NCBI GenBank assembly: GCA_016783885.1
Contig: JADHVR010000017.1
Location: forward strand, 1-54,360
DNA length: 54,360 nt
Origin: Bacteroidales bacterium
Lineage (GTDB): Bacteria; Bacteroidota; Bacteroidia; Bacteroidales; JAADJA01
Reading direction: 5' to 3'
In this document: one piece after another, positions 43,271-52,073 of the stretch
How positions within the stretch are numbered: position 1 is the first letter of the stretch
How the letters are laid out: each line of letters starts with the position of its first letter
Program-made: the position numbers and the translations under genes
Notes under the pieces: generated by a model
Database searches by the model: none
Told to the model about the DNA's origin: nothing
What the model saw: only the letters and a program-made list of their open reading frames with translations

Positions 43271-44695
43271 TTAGGGAAATTTAAAATGTTTTTCATACCA
43301 ACAATTTAAGAAAATAGTGCTTCCTGCAAACATAGCAATCCAGATAAAAAAAGAATAAACAGGTTTTATATTAAATAAAATGGTAAGTATATTATTCGGA
43401 TTAAAATTACCGTGAATAAATTCCGGGATAATCAGGTCGAGTATAGGATTTACCACATTGGTAGGAACCGAATAGGCAACAGTAGCTTTTGCCATAAAAG
43501 TACAGGTTATTCCAAAAGCCATTAATCCCCAAAAAACATATTTTGAGAACTTTTGTCCTGATAAATAAATAATTCCTTCGTAAGTAAGCAAAATGGTTAG
43601 AGCAAGTAATAATCTCGGGCCATACGTCCATCCGCCCCACCATCCGAAATAAGATGCGACAAATAAAAAATATACAATTGAAGGCACTATCAGATAGTTA
43701 GTAATTATCATGTTGAATCCTTTATTTATCAGAGGTTTGAACGCTTTAACCAAAAACAACAATAAAAAAGGCGAATAGAAGAAAATACCCTTATACCAGC
43801 TAAAACTTAATCCCAAAATTGAATTAAAACCCGGAAACGAAAATCCGTAATTACTGTGGAGCTGGTCGAAAGTATGATACCTGTATAACATTTCAAATGG
43901 AGATCCTGTGAAGATATAATTATAATAAAGAATGAATATTAAAGAAGGTAAAACTCCTAAACCATAATATAGTGTGGGTTTAAAGTTTTTTGTCCGGATG
44001 ATTAATTGAATAGCCCAAAGGAAAAAGATAACTGCAAGGTTGTATTCACATAAAAAACTTAAGCCGGCAAAAAATCCCGAAACCAGGTATTTACCTTTCT
44101 TCAGATAAATGTAGGAAGCTAATAATAATATGCCCGATAACAAATGTGCAAAATAAGTTCCTGAAAAAATGAAAATGAAGGAAGCATAAAATGGAAACAA
44201 GGTTAAGAATACGGGTGAAATTGTCGGGGTATTTTTTTTGATTTTGTTAAATACGATCAACAGAATTAATGTAAAAGGTAAACTGCCTGCGAGTATTCCT
44301 CCTAAGGCGTAAATATGTTTTCCAAACAAACTGCCTTTTTCATCCGGGGGTATAATACCAATATATTTTAGAATTCCGAAAAAAGGCAATACATAGTAAG
44401 TCGGAAGGGGGGCTTTGTCGGTATAATAATGATTTTTAATAAGGGCTTTATCGCAGGTAAGTTCATGGTATTTGTCAAACTGAAATGTACCGCTTTCAAA
44501 ATAAGTTATTATGGGCAATGCCCTTGAAGTTGTATTAGCGTTAATCCAGAGATCAATATAAAATGAGCCTAATAAAAGATTGAGAATAAAAAAAGCAATA
44601 AAGAATTTTCGGGTGTGTGATATTTTGGATTTATGCCACGAATTCACGAATATTTTTCGAATAGTATTATTAATTAATTCGTGTATTCGTGGCAT
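43271..44695 (-). CDS. Polytopic membrane protein, glycosyltransferase-like
   Basis: A 474-residue protein with about ten membrane helices and an early luminal loop (YHELTCDKALIKNHYYTDKAPLPTYYVLP), a pattern seen in family 39/87-type polyprenol-dependent glycosyltransferases; the exact family is not certain. The start ATG at 44695 is the outer base of a palindromic repeat (44633-44695), so the first ~21 residues (MPRIHELINNTIRKIFVNSW) are the translated repeat. An upstream in-frame TTG at 44719 is less likely. It is 15 bases upstream of the lyase. Confidence 0.6.
   Translation of the reverse strand: MPRIHELINNTIRKIFVNSWHKSKISHTRKFFIAFFILNLLLGSFYIDLWINANTTSRALPIITYFESGTFQFDKYHELTCDKALIKNHYYTDKAPLPTYYVLPFFGILKYIGIIPPDEKGSLFGKHIYALGGILAGSLPFTLILLIVFNKIKKNTPTISPVFLTLFPFYASFIFIFSGTYFAHLLSGILLLASYIYLKKGKYLVSGFFAGLSFLCEYNLAVIFFLWAIQLIIRTKNFKPTLYYGLGVLPSLIFILYYNYIFTGSPFEMLYRYHTFDQLHSNYGFSFPGFNSILGLSFSWYKGIFFYSPFLLLFLVKAFKPLINKGFNMIITNYLIVPSIVYFLFVASYFGWWGGWTYGPRLLLALTILLTYEGIIYLSGQKFSKYVFWGLMAFGITCTFMAKATVAYSVPTNVVNPILDLIIPEFIHGNFNPNNILTILFNIKPVYSFFIWIAMFAGSTIFLNCWYEKHFKFP
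44633..44695. repeat. Palindromic CACGAAT/ATTCGTG repeat at a gene start
   Basis: ATGCCACGAATTCACGAAT (44633-44651) and ATTCGTGTATTCGTGGCAT (44677-44695) form imperfect inverted arms, related to the TTCGTGTAATTCGTG repeats at 2538 and 14085. The membrane-protein start codon is the outermost triplet of the right arm. Confidence 0.75.
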
Positions 44696-44721
44696 TTCAT
44701 AATTATTATGATACCACAAAT

Positions 44722-45555
44722 TTATTTTATATCTCCTAAAATCAGAGGTAATCCACCTTTGGTATTGCCTATCACAACTACTTTAGCATTGGGCGATTCT
44801 GCCAGTTTCAGGGTTGCTTCAATACCTTTTTCTCTTAAGATTCTATCGGTTAAGCTCGCATTGATGATTTTGAAAGCTGTGGCTTTACCTTCGGCTTCAA
44901 TTTTCTGACGTTCGGCTTCTTTCCGTGCTTTTTCAAGCTTAAATTCGTACTCCAGCGAAAGTTGCTCCTGTTTTAGTTTGCCTTCAATAGCTTCTTTAAG
45001 TGTAGCTGGAAGTTTTATGGCACGGATCAGGATTTTATTTAACTGAACATTTTTTTCTTCCAAAACCGTTTTGGTTTCATTAAAAATCTCATCCTGTATC
45101 ACATCGCGTTTTGTTGAATATATCTCTTCGGGTGTATATCTGCCAACTACACTCCTGGTTGAAGAGCGAAGACTTGGAATAATTACCCTTTGCAGATAGG
45201 TCGTTCCGATTTCCTGATGGAGATGTCCCAGTTTGTCAAACATCGGTTCATACCAGGCAGAAACATCCACAAATATCTCCAGCCCGTTACTTGATAAAAC
45301 GTTCATATCCTCTGATGTTTCCTGCTGTCTTACTTCGTAAATGTACATCTTATTCCAGGGAGCAATAAAATGAAAGCCCTCGCCATAAGTCTTTTCCAGG
45401 TTGACTCCGCCCCCAAAGCGTTTGAATAATACACCACCATGACCGGCATCAATGGTTACCGTGATATTACTCCATGATACAAGTAAAACAATTACTACTA
45501 TTACGATTACAGTAATCGGAATAATTTTTTTTAAATTAATCTCTTGTTGTGCCAT
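44722..45555 (-). CDS. Prohibitin-family (SPFH) protein
   Basis: A 277-residue SPFH/Band 7 protein with one N-terminal membrane helix (IIPITVIVIVVIVLLVSW), then the SPFH domain (VLFKRFGGGVNLEKTYGEGFHFIAPWNKMYIYEVRQQ) and a long helical coiled-coil (LEEKNVQLNKILIRAIKLP, YEFKLEKARKEAERQKIEAEGKA). These proteins form large ring-like membrane cages that protect or regulate membrane protein complexes. Monocistronic, within a run of same-strand genes. Confidence 0.88.
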   Translation of the reverse strand: MAQQEINLKKIIPITVIVIVVIVLLVSWSNITVTIDAGHGGVLFKRFGGGVNLEKTYGEGFHFIAPWNKMYIYEVRQQETSEDMNVLSSNGLEIFVDVSAWYEPMFDKLGHLHQEIGTTYLQRVIIPSLRSSTRSVVGRYTPEEIYSTKRDVIQDEIFNETKTVLEEKNVQLNKILIRAIKLPATLKEAIEGKLKQEQLSLEYEFKLEKARKEAERQKIEAEGKATAFKIINASLTDRILREKGIEATLKLAESPNAKVVVIGNTKGGLPLILGDIK

Positions 45556-45674
45556 TTTGATTAGTTTTTATGATTATTTGGTTGCAAAGGTATGAATTAT
45601 AAACAATGTTAATAATGAAAAAACAAAAATAAGTTTCTAACAACTTTATAAACTTTAGCTCACTTCAGGCACTC

Positions 45675-46211
45675 TCAGTGATACCTGTTGGAAGTAAACC
45701 GATATATTGTTAAATTTTCGTTATCAACATAGCTTAAGCCTGCTTTTCTTTTCACTATGTTTAATTGTTGCTCAACCGTATCAATAGTCGGTATGTTGGG
45801 AAGGAGTACAGCACGATGGTAGTTATTATCCGAAACAATAACTCCGTATATACTGGGATCCAGATCATCATAATCGTTGATTAATTCGGGTTCGGTGAGC
45901 ACATCAACCGAAATCTCCAAATCATCAAGATCTTCTTCTGTTAAAGGTTTAAATCTTGAATCGTTGAATGCTGCAGCAACGGCATAGTGTATTATTTCAT
46001 GGTATAAATTTTTTTTGTTAGGCTCAATTGTGCCAATACAACCTCTTAATGCGCCGTCGGTTTTATGTAATGAAACAAAGCACCCGCGCCGGGTTGAAAG
46101 TAATTCATCGGGGACGTTTTCAATTTTCAGCTTATCTGTGCTGCCTTTTTTCAGATAAGCAATAATAGAGGCAAGAGCTATTTGCGTATATATTGTTTTT
46201 GGCTGGTACAT
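45675..46211 (-). CDS. AMMECR1-family protein (AmmeMemoRadiSam protein A)
   Basis: A 178-residue AMMECR1-domain protein. The family signature TRRGCFVSLHK-TDGALRGCIGTIEP is clear near residues 42-65, with PLTEEDLDDLEISVDVLTEPE later. In many bacteria AMMECR1 is linked to Memo and radical SAM genes; here those partners are not adjacent, so it stands alone in the window. Its function is not established. It begins just after the YD-like lipoprotein stop. Confidence 0.85.
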   Translation of the reverse strand: MYQPKTIYTQIALASIIAYLKKGSTDKLKIENVPDELLSTRRGCFVSLHKTDGALRGCIGTIEPNKKNLYHEIIHYAVAAAFNDSRFKPLTEEDLDDLEISVDVLTEPELINDYDDLDPSIYGVIVSDNNYHRAVLLPNIPTIDTVEQQLNIVKRKAGLSYVDNENLTIYRFTSNRYH

Positions 46212-46212
46212 A

Positions 46213-46881
46213 TTATTTTTCCATCAAATCCACTGTTTCTTTCAATCCGTACTGGCTGTAATAATATTTCTTGTGGTCTTTTTTTGAACCGTCTTTGTTA
46301 TAATGAATATACTCTTCCGACCTGAGCGCCCCGGTTTCGTCAGGGTCGAGAATAATCTTTGATTTTATACTACCATCATCAAAATACCCAAGGTCTTCTA
46401 TTAAATAACCATTTTCATTGTATTTGAATGTATTTCTGGCTTTACGTTTTAGATTGCCCTCACCGTCATAGCTGAAAAATTTCTGCTCTATTTTCTGGTC
46501 TTTATCGTCATAGGAGTAATAATTAACATTTTTAAACTTTAATTCTTTATCAGGTGAATATGACTCTTTTATTTCTTCTGTTACATTTCCTCTTTCGTCA
46601 CGTTTATAATAGTAGCTGTCCTTCGACCGGATACTGCCATCTTTCTTCCTGTATGAATATGCATGACGTTCGATAATATTCCCTTTATCATCGTGAATTA
46701 GTTTTGGTTTCTCCCTTTTCACTTTATTATTAGTCGTCAGTTCAGTAGTATCCTTATTGCCGGCATTTTCCTGCTTTGCTTTTTTTGAATTTTTACATTG
46801 TACAAAAAATAAAGGGATCATTAATGTCAGGAAAAATAGAATTAAATGTGATAATTTCAGATTTTTAATAAATGTTTTCAT
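46213..46881 (-). CDS. Lipoprotein with YD/RHS-like tyrosine repeats
   Basis: A 222-residue protein with a lipobox-like FVQC (Cys29) after a hydrophobic leader, then short repeats built on YxYDxxGN and FxYNENG (HDDKGNIIERHAYSY, YKRDERGNVTEEIKESY, YSYDDKDQKIEQKFFSYDG, YNENGYLIEDLGYFDDG). These resemble YD repeats but lack toxin or core parts. A surface or periplasmic lipoprotein of unknown role. It follows nusB by 18 bases and precedes the AMMECR1 gene by one base, so the three may be one transcript. Confidence 0.65.
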   Translation of the reverse strand: MKTFIKNLKLSHLILFFLTLMIPLFFVQCKNSKKAKQENAGNKDTTELTTNNKVKREKPKLIHDDKGNIIERHAYSYRKKDGSIRSKDSYYYKRDERGNVTEEIKESYSPDKELKFKNVNYYSYDDKDQKIEQKFFSYDGEGNLKRKARNTFKYNENGYLIEDLGYFDDGSIKSKIILDPDETGALRSEEYIHYNKDGSKKDHKKYYYSQYGLKETVDLMEK

Positions 46882-46899
46882 TTTTTAATAATTTTTAAT

Positions 46900-47865
46900 T
46901 TAACTTTCGAGTAAGCCCCTTCCCGTTTTTTTTATCTTTTTTTGTGATTTCAAATCTAATATTAATTTATCAAGAATACCATTGACAAATATCCTACTTT
47001 TTGGAGTGCTGTACATTTTAGCCAGTTCAATATATTCATTAAGCGTAACTTTAACCGGTATTGAAGGAAATTCAAGCAATTCTGCCAAAGCCATCTTAAT
47101 TAAAAGAATGTCCATTACAGCAATTCTGTCCATTTCCCAATTCCTTACTTTATCTTCAATCAATTTATCATATTCATCACTTTTTAAAATGGTTTTCCTG
47201 AATAAATTTTTTACGAATTCCTTATCTTCATTATTTTTATCTGATTCGCCGTTTTTTAACAGAGCAGGTAATTTTTTATATTCGTCCCATGATTCCCTGT
47301 ATGATTTAATGGTTTTAATCGCAAGGAGATTGGCTGTATAAAAGTCGTCTGACCAATATATGTTTTTTTCCTCATAAAAAAACTGAAGAATTTCAGAACG
47401 GGAAATTTGCTTTTTAATAATTTTAATAAAAATTTCTTTATCAGATTCGTAATTAATGATTTTTGCATTCATGTAATCCTTGTAATCATAACTTTCTCTG
47501 ATACTCTTGTAAATTTTCCTGATTATTTCCTCACTGTTTACCCATGAAATTTTATATTTTTCAATATTTTTAAGAAAATTTTTATTATCGGATAATTGCC
47601 TTATAAATTGGTTGTTAATAAATCGTGTGTTAGGATTCAGGTCTTCTTCGGCAGGAATATATTTTTGTTTATTTTCTTCAATTCTTTTCTGCGCAAATTC
47701 AACGATCTCTATTAGCAGGGAAAGCTGGTAAATATAAATTTCATAAAGTTTATCAAGGCTTTTGAGCAGTTCTTTTTCACCCGTGTCCAACCTGTCGTTT
47801 GACGATTGGACAAAAGCGTAAAGTGCTTGTAAAGCCTTAATCCTCAGATGCCTTCTACTTAGCAT
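46900..47865 (-). CDS. nusB: Transcription antitermination factor NusB (long Bacteroidota form)
   Basis: A 321-residue NusB. The N-terminus LSRRHLRIKALQALYAF matches the family, and the C-terminal half holds the NusB core helices (VRNWEMDRIAVMDILLIKMALAELLEFPSIPVKVTLNEYIELAKMYSTPKSRIFVNGILDKL). Most bacteria have ~140 residues; Bacteroidota proteins carry a long helical insert or N-terminal domain as here. With NusE (S10) it binds boxA in rRNA leaders and prevents early termination. The ATG at 47865 is preferred over a TTG three codons upstream. Confidence 0.9.
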   Translation of the reverse strand: MLSRRHLRIKALQALYAFVQSSNDRLDTGEKELLKSLDKLYEIYIYQLSLLIEIVEFAQKRIEENKQKYIPAEEDLNPNTRFINNQFIRQLSDNKNFLKNIEKYKISWVNSEEIIRKIYKSIRESYDYKDYMNAKIINYESDKEIFIKIIKKQISRSEILQFFYEEKNIYWSDDFYTANLLAIKTIKSYRESWDEYKKLPALLKNGESDKNNEDKEFVKNLFRKTILKSDEYDKLIEDKVRNWEMDRIAVMDILLIKMALAELLEFPSIPVKVTLNEYIELAKMYSTPKSRIFVNGILDKLILDLKSQKKIKKTGRGLLES

Positions 47866-47942
47866 ATATTTCAAAATATTTACGGCAAAGATAAATAATA
47901 AATATTAACCGTTAATTTTTTATTTGAAGCTTTGAGTTATTA

Positions 47943-50261
47943 TTAATTATTTACCGGAATTTTTTTATAATCCCTGAATTTGTAAATATTCCAATATAAG
48001 TTCTGAAATCCGCCTGGGTCATTATGATCAAAAATATACCGTGTTTGCATTAGTCTTATTGTATAAATATCAAGACAATTTTCAAAGTCTTTTCCTAAAT
48101 AAAACAGTGCATTAAGAAAATACCATGCAATGTCAAAACCGTCGTAAGCATATTTGTTTACCGAAGGTTCTGTTTTATAACGGACTCTGTAATCAGCAAT
48201 CCAATTTTTTACATTTATATCCTGATAGTTAATAAGGGTTGATGTAAAGCAATGAAAATTAAGATTTAACAACTGCTCTGTTTCCAAATCATCATATTTG
48301 CCCCATTCAGGTATTCCGAAAAGTGTAATGTTATGATCTTCGCTTAACTTGTTCAGTTTTGAAAGTACTTCCTGAGAAAAAGCATTATCCTCAGAAATAG
48401 CTATTACTATATTATTCCTGATTTGTGAAAGATTAGCCTGTAAGCCGGCGACACTGTCGTTGACGTAGATCACTTCTTTTACCGTATTACTGAGATAAGT
48501 GCTGTCAGCCGGATTGTTTGAAATTACAGAGTTGTCAATTATCATATTCTCGGTGTAAAGAATGCCTTCTGTTTCTTTGGATGCAAAAACATCAATAATT
48601 TCTTTATTCGGAATATAAATTCTTAATTTACGCTTGCTGTTCAGGTAGTTTCTGATAAATGAAACTGTTGCCTGGTATTTATAATAATTATTTCGGACAA
48701 TGACCACATTGCTTTCAGGGTATTTAGCCGTTAACAGCGATACAAGTTGGTCTGTCTGGCTGTTTGTGGCGGGTTTTACTTTAAAAACATAAGAGTTGTC
48801 AAAAACGATCTCTTCCCTGGTGGATAATGGATTTACAATTTTTATTTTATATGTTTTGGCGAAAGCAGCCGCTTTTTCAAAACTTTTGCCGTAAAAAGGG
48901 CCGATAATCAAATCCATGCTGCTCAATTCAGATGACCGGAGTGCTTTTTCTATTTTTGCGGGAGAATTGTCAACATCGTAAATAAAAAGGTTCAGGTTCA
49001 TCCCTGCTTTCTTTAAAGAATCAACAGCCATTAAGAAACCTTCATAAAATTGAATAAATTGAAAGGATGAAAATTTTGACTGATCCGGCAAATCCGCTTC
49101 ATCTGAAATATCAAGGCTGTCAAGCTCTTCAAGAAATAAAGGGATCATTAATGCAACATTGTACAAGTTTCTTTTGTTTAGTTCGGTATTTCCACAAGGA
49201 TAACCAACTTCAGCCGGAATAGGTAATTCTTTTTGAATGGTATCTGATAAAATTTCTTCAGGAATTTCAACAGGAATTTTAATTGTTTGACCCTTTGCTA
49301 CTTTTTTCGATAAATCCGGATTTAATGATACAACTTTTTCATAACTGACATCGTATTTTTTTGCAATTTTTTGCAGTTTATCATTTTTGTCGGTTTTGTG
49401 AATGATATAATTTTCTTCCGGTTTGATCTTAGGAATATTAATTACCTGACCTGTTTTTATATCTTTTGTTAAACCGGGATTGTATTTCTTAATTAAATCA
49501 ATACTTACTGCATAATTTTTTGCAATCCGGTATAATGTTTCTTTAGGCTTGACTATATGTTCGGTATAGTTTTTTTCTTTCGTTTTATCAGGTTTTCCGG
49601 CAGTTGTACCTGATTCATTATTTTGATTCGGAATATTAATGATTTCCCCGTGTTTAAGCATATCAGTAAGTCCGGGATTAGCATTCCTGATTTCTCCGAT
49701 AGTTACATTATATTTTTTTGCAATTCCATAAAGCGTTTCGCCTTTTTTAATAAAATGAGTAAGCGTTTTGCCTTCCCATTCAATAGGTTGCTGTGTTTGG
49801 TACTTCATTTTTACAGGAATTTTAATAGTCTGACCTTCTTTTGGGTACTCTCCTAACTCAGGATTCAAATTCCTGATTTCATCTATCTCAACACCATATT
49901 TTCGTGAAATTCCGTAAAGAGTTTCTTTCTTTTGTATAATATGATAGAAAAAATTGTTTTCGGGTTTATCAGTAATTACCGGCTTTTCTTTTTTCTTAAT
50001 ATAGGGAATCTTCAGAATTTGCCCCGGCTTGATCCCAGATTGAGAATCGGGATTATGAGTAAAAATATCATTAACGGTAACACCATAAGCTTTGGCAATG
50101 TTAAATAAGGTTTGCCCTTCTTTAACAAAATGCAGATAATAATCAGTGCCGTTGATGTTTTCAACAATTTCCGATTTCTTAACGATAATTTCGGTTTGCG
50201 AAAAGACATTTGCAGTGAAAAGCAAATGAAAGATAAATATTAGAAAAAATAGTTGCTTCAT
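47943..50261 (-). CDS. Five-LysM protein with periplasmic-binding-protein-like domain
   Basis: A 772-residue exported protein with a signal peptide (MKQLFFLIFIFHLLF). Five LysM repeats follow (each with G(Q/E)TL..IA..Y.V....I...NP and G..I.IP) up to about residue 330, for peptidoglycan binding. Residues ~360-772 have a type 1 periplasmic-binding fold (YNVALMIPLFLEELDSLD, MDLIIGPFYGKSFEKAAAFAKTYKIKIVNPLSTREEIVFDNSYVFKVKP, YDGFDIAWYFLNALFYLG). This combination is typical of a family in Bacteroidota whose ligand is not known. The start ATG at 50261 lies 17 bases after guaA ends; it avoids overlap with guaA. Confidence 0.85.
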   Translation of the reverse strand: MKQLFFLIFIFHLLFTANVFSQTEIIVKKSEIVENINGTDYYLHFVKEGQTLFNIAKAYGVTVNDIFTHNPDSQSGIKPGQILKIPYIKKKEKPVITDKPENNFFYHIIQKKETLYGISRKYGVEIDEIRNLNPELGEYPKEGQTIKIPVKMKYQTQQPIEWEGKTLTHFIKKGETLYGIAKKYNVTIGEIRNANPGLTDMLKHGEIINIPNQNNESGTTAGKPDKTKEKNYTEHIVKPKETLYRIAKNYAVSIDLIKKYNPGLTKDIKTGQVINIPKIKPEENYIIHKTDKNDKLQKIAKKYDVSYEKVVSLNPDLSKKVAKGQTIKIPVEIPEEILSDTIQKELPIPAEVGYPCGNTELNKRNLYNVALMIPLFLEELDSLDISDEADLPDQSKFSSFQFIQFYEGFLMAVDSLKKAGMNLNLFIYDVDNSPAKIEKALRSSELSSMDLIIGPFYGKSFEKAAAFAKTYKIKIVNPLSTREEIVFDNSYVFKVKPATNSQTDQLVSLLTAKYPESNVVIVRNNYYKYQATVSFIRNYLNSKRKLRIYIPNKEIIDVFASKETEGILYTENMIIDNSVISNNPADSTYLSNTVKEVIYVNDSVAGLQANLSQIRNNIVIAISEDNAFSQEVLSKLNKLSEDHNITLFGIPEWGKYDDLETEQLLNLNFHCFTSTLINYQDINVKNWIADYRVRYKTEPSVNKYAYDGFDIAWYFLNALFYLGKDFENCLDIYTIRLMQTRYIFDHNDPGGFQNLYWNIYKFRDYKKIPVNN

Positions 50262-50278
50262 TACTCGAAACTCTCTTT

Positions 50279-51808
50279 TTATTCCCATTCTATAGTAGCC
50301 GGCGGTTTTGAGCTTATGTCGTAAACCACCCTGTTTACACCTTTAACTTTATTAATTATCTCATTTGAAATTTTTGATAGAAACTCATAAGGCAGTTGCG
50401 ACCAGTCGGCGGTCATACCATCAGTTGAACCAACGGCTCTTAATACTATGGTATTTTCATAAGTTCTTTCGTCGCCCATCACGCCAACCGATTGTACTGG
50501 AAGCAGGATTGTACCTGCCTGCCATACATTGCCATATAATCCGGCTTTTTTCAATCCCTCAATATAAATAAAATCGGCTTCCTGCAAAATTTTAACTTTT
50601 TCCTCGGTAATATCTCCTAATATCCTAATACCCAAACCCGGACCCGGAAAAGGATGCCTGTTCAAAATATTCGGATCCATTTTTAATGAATTACCAATTT
50701 TTCGCACTTCATCCTTGAATAACGTATTTAATGGCTCAACTATTTTAAGCTTCATAAAATCGGGTAAGCCGCCAACGTTATGATGAGATTTGATAGTTGC
50801 GGATGGACCTTTTACCGACTTTGATTCGATAACATCAGGATAAATGGTTCCCTGCGCCAGCCATTTAATCCCGATATGTCGGGACGCTTCCTCATCAAAA
50901 ACTTCAATAAATGTATTTCCGATAGCTTTACGTTTTTCCTCGGGTTCGGTAATTCCTTTAAGCGCTTTATAAAACCGGTCTTTTGCATCCACTCCGGTTA
51001 TATTCAACCCTATATGTTTGTATGAGTCGAGGACGGTTTCAAATTCGTGTTTTCGCAAAAGCCCGTTGTCAACGAAAATACAATGTAGATTATTACCAAT
51101 GGCTTTATCGAGAAGTACAGCAGTAACCGATGAATCAACTCCACCTGATAAACCAAGTAAAACCTTGTCGTTCCTGAGCTTTGCTTTTAGATCATTAACG
51201 GTTGTTTCAATAAAAGATTCCGGTGTCCATGATTGTGAGCAGCCACAAATATCTACAACAAAGTTCTTAAGAAGTTTCATTCCTTCGGTTGTATGGTAAA
51301 CTTCGGGGTGAAACTGGATACCATAGGTTGGTTCATCTTCAATTTTAAAACCTGCAATATTTACATCATCTGTGCTCGTAATAATTTTAAAGTATTCAGG
51401 TGTGCTTAATATAGTATCTCCGTGCGACATCCATACCTGGCAACCGTCAGTCATTCCTTTCATCAATTCGTTCGAATTGTCAATATATGATAAATTTGCC
51501 CTGCCATATTCCCTGATTTTTGATTGCATAATTTCGCCGCCGGATTCTTTAGCCAGAAACTGTGCGCCGTAACATATACCGAGAATAGGAATTTTTGATT
51601 TTATTTCAGATAAATCAGGAACCGGCGCTTGTTTATCCTTAGATGAAAACGGACTTCCCGAAAGAATGACACCTTTGATACGACTGTTAATTTTTGGAAA
51701 AGAATTATAAGGATGAATTTCGCAATAAACATTTAGCTCCCTAACTCTGCGGGCTATTAGCTGGGTGTATTGTGAACCGAAATCAAGGATTAGGATTGTT
51801 TCCTGCAT
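50279..51808 (-). CDS. guaA: GMP synthase (glutamine-hydrolysing)
   Basis: A 509-residue GuaA that turns XMP, ATP and glutamine to GMP. The N-terminal glutaminase has [16 protein letters not shown] (catalytic Cys) and [14 protein letters not shown] (His/Glu); the ATP-pyrophosphatase has [11 protein letters not shown] (P-loop); the C-terminal dimerisation domain has [15 protein letters not shown] and ends with the conserved KPPATIEWE. The ATG at 51808 begins [17 protein letters not shown], the normal start; an upstream in-frame start at 51835 would only add nine residues. It leads the operon with the LysM gene. Confidence 0.97.
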   Translation of the reverse strand: MQETILILDFGSQYTQLIARRVRELNVYCEIHPYNSFPKINSRIKGVILSGSPFSSKDKQAPVPDLSEIKSKIPILGICYGAQFLAKESGGEIMQSKIREYGRANLSYIDNSNELMKGMTDGCQVWMSHGDTILSTPEYFKIITSTDDVNIAGFKIEDEPTYGIQFHPEVYHTTEGMKLLKNFVVDICGCSQSWTPESFIETTVNDLKAKLRNDKVLLGLSGGVDSSVTAVLLDKAIGNNLHCIFVDNGLLRKHEFETVLDSYKHIGLNITGVDAKDRFYKALKGITEPEEKRKAIGNTFIEVFDEEASRHIGIKWLAQGTIYPDVIESKSVKGPSATIKSHHNVGGLPDFMKLKIVEPLNTLFKDEVRKIGNSLKMDPNILNRHPFPGPGLGIRILGDITEEKVKILQEADFIYIEGLKKAGLYGNVWQAGTILLPVQSVGVMGDERTYENTIVLRAVGSTDGMTADWSQLPYEFLSKISNEIINKVKGVNRVVYDISSKPPATIEWE

Positions 51809-52025
51809 TGTTAAAGTTAAAAGTTGAAAAGTCAAAAGTTAAATATAAAATCAAAAATATAATAATGGGTGCAAAATTAGGAAAATTTATGAAAATTGGT
51901 TGAAATAAATTGTAATGAGGTTTATGGAGGTGAGATGACATAAAGGCAAGTCGCTCGTTGCAAATGAAATTTTTTTTATTCATTATATTTTTTAAATAAG
52001 GATCAGACAACTTTTCTTAATTCAG

Positions 52026-52055
52026 TTTTGTCATAATAGCAAATATTTAAATTTG
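52026..52055 (+). promoter_or_regulatory. Candidate promoter of the C10 protease gene
   Basis: TTTTG (52026-52030) and TAAATTTG (52048-52055) are 17 bases apart, slightly short of the usual 19-20. The ATG follows 19 bases after the -7 box. Confidence 0.4.
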
Positions 52056-52073
52056 TTTTAAAACATAATAATT

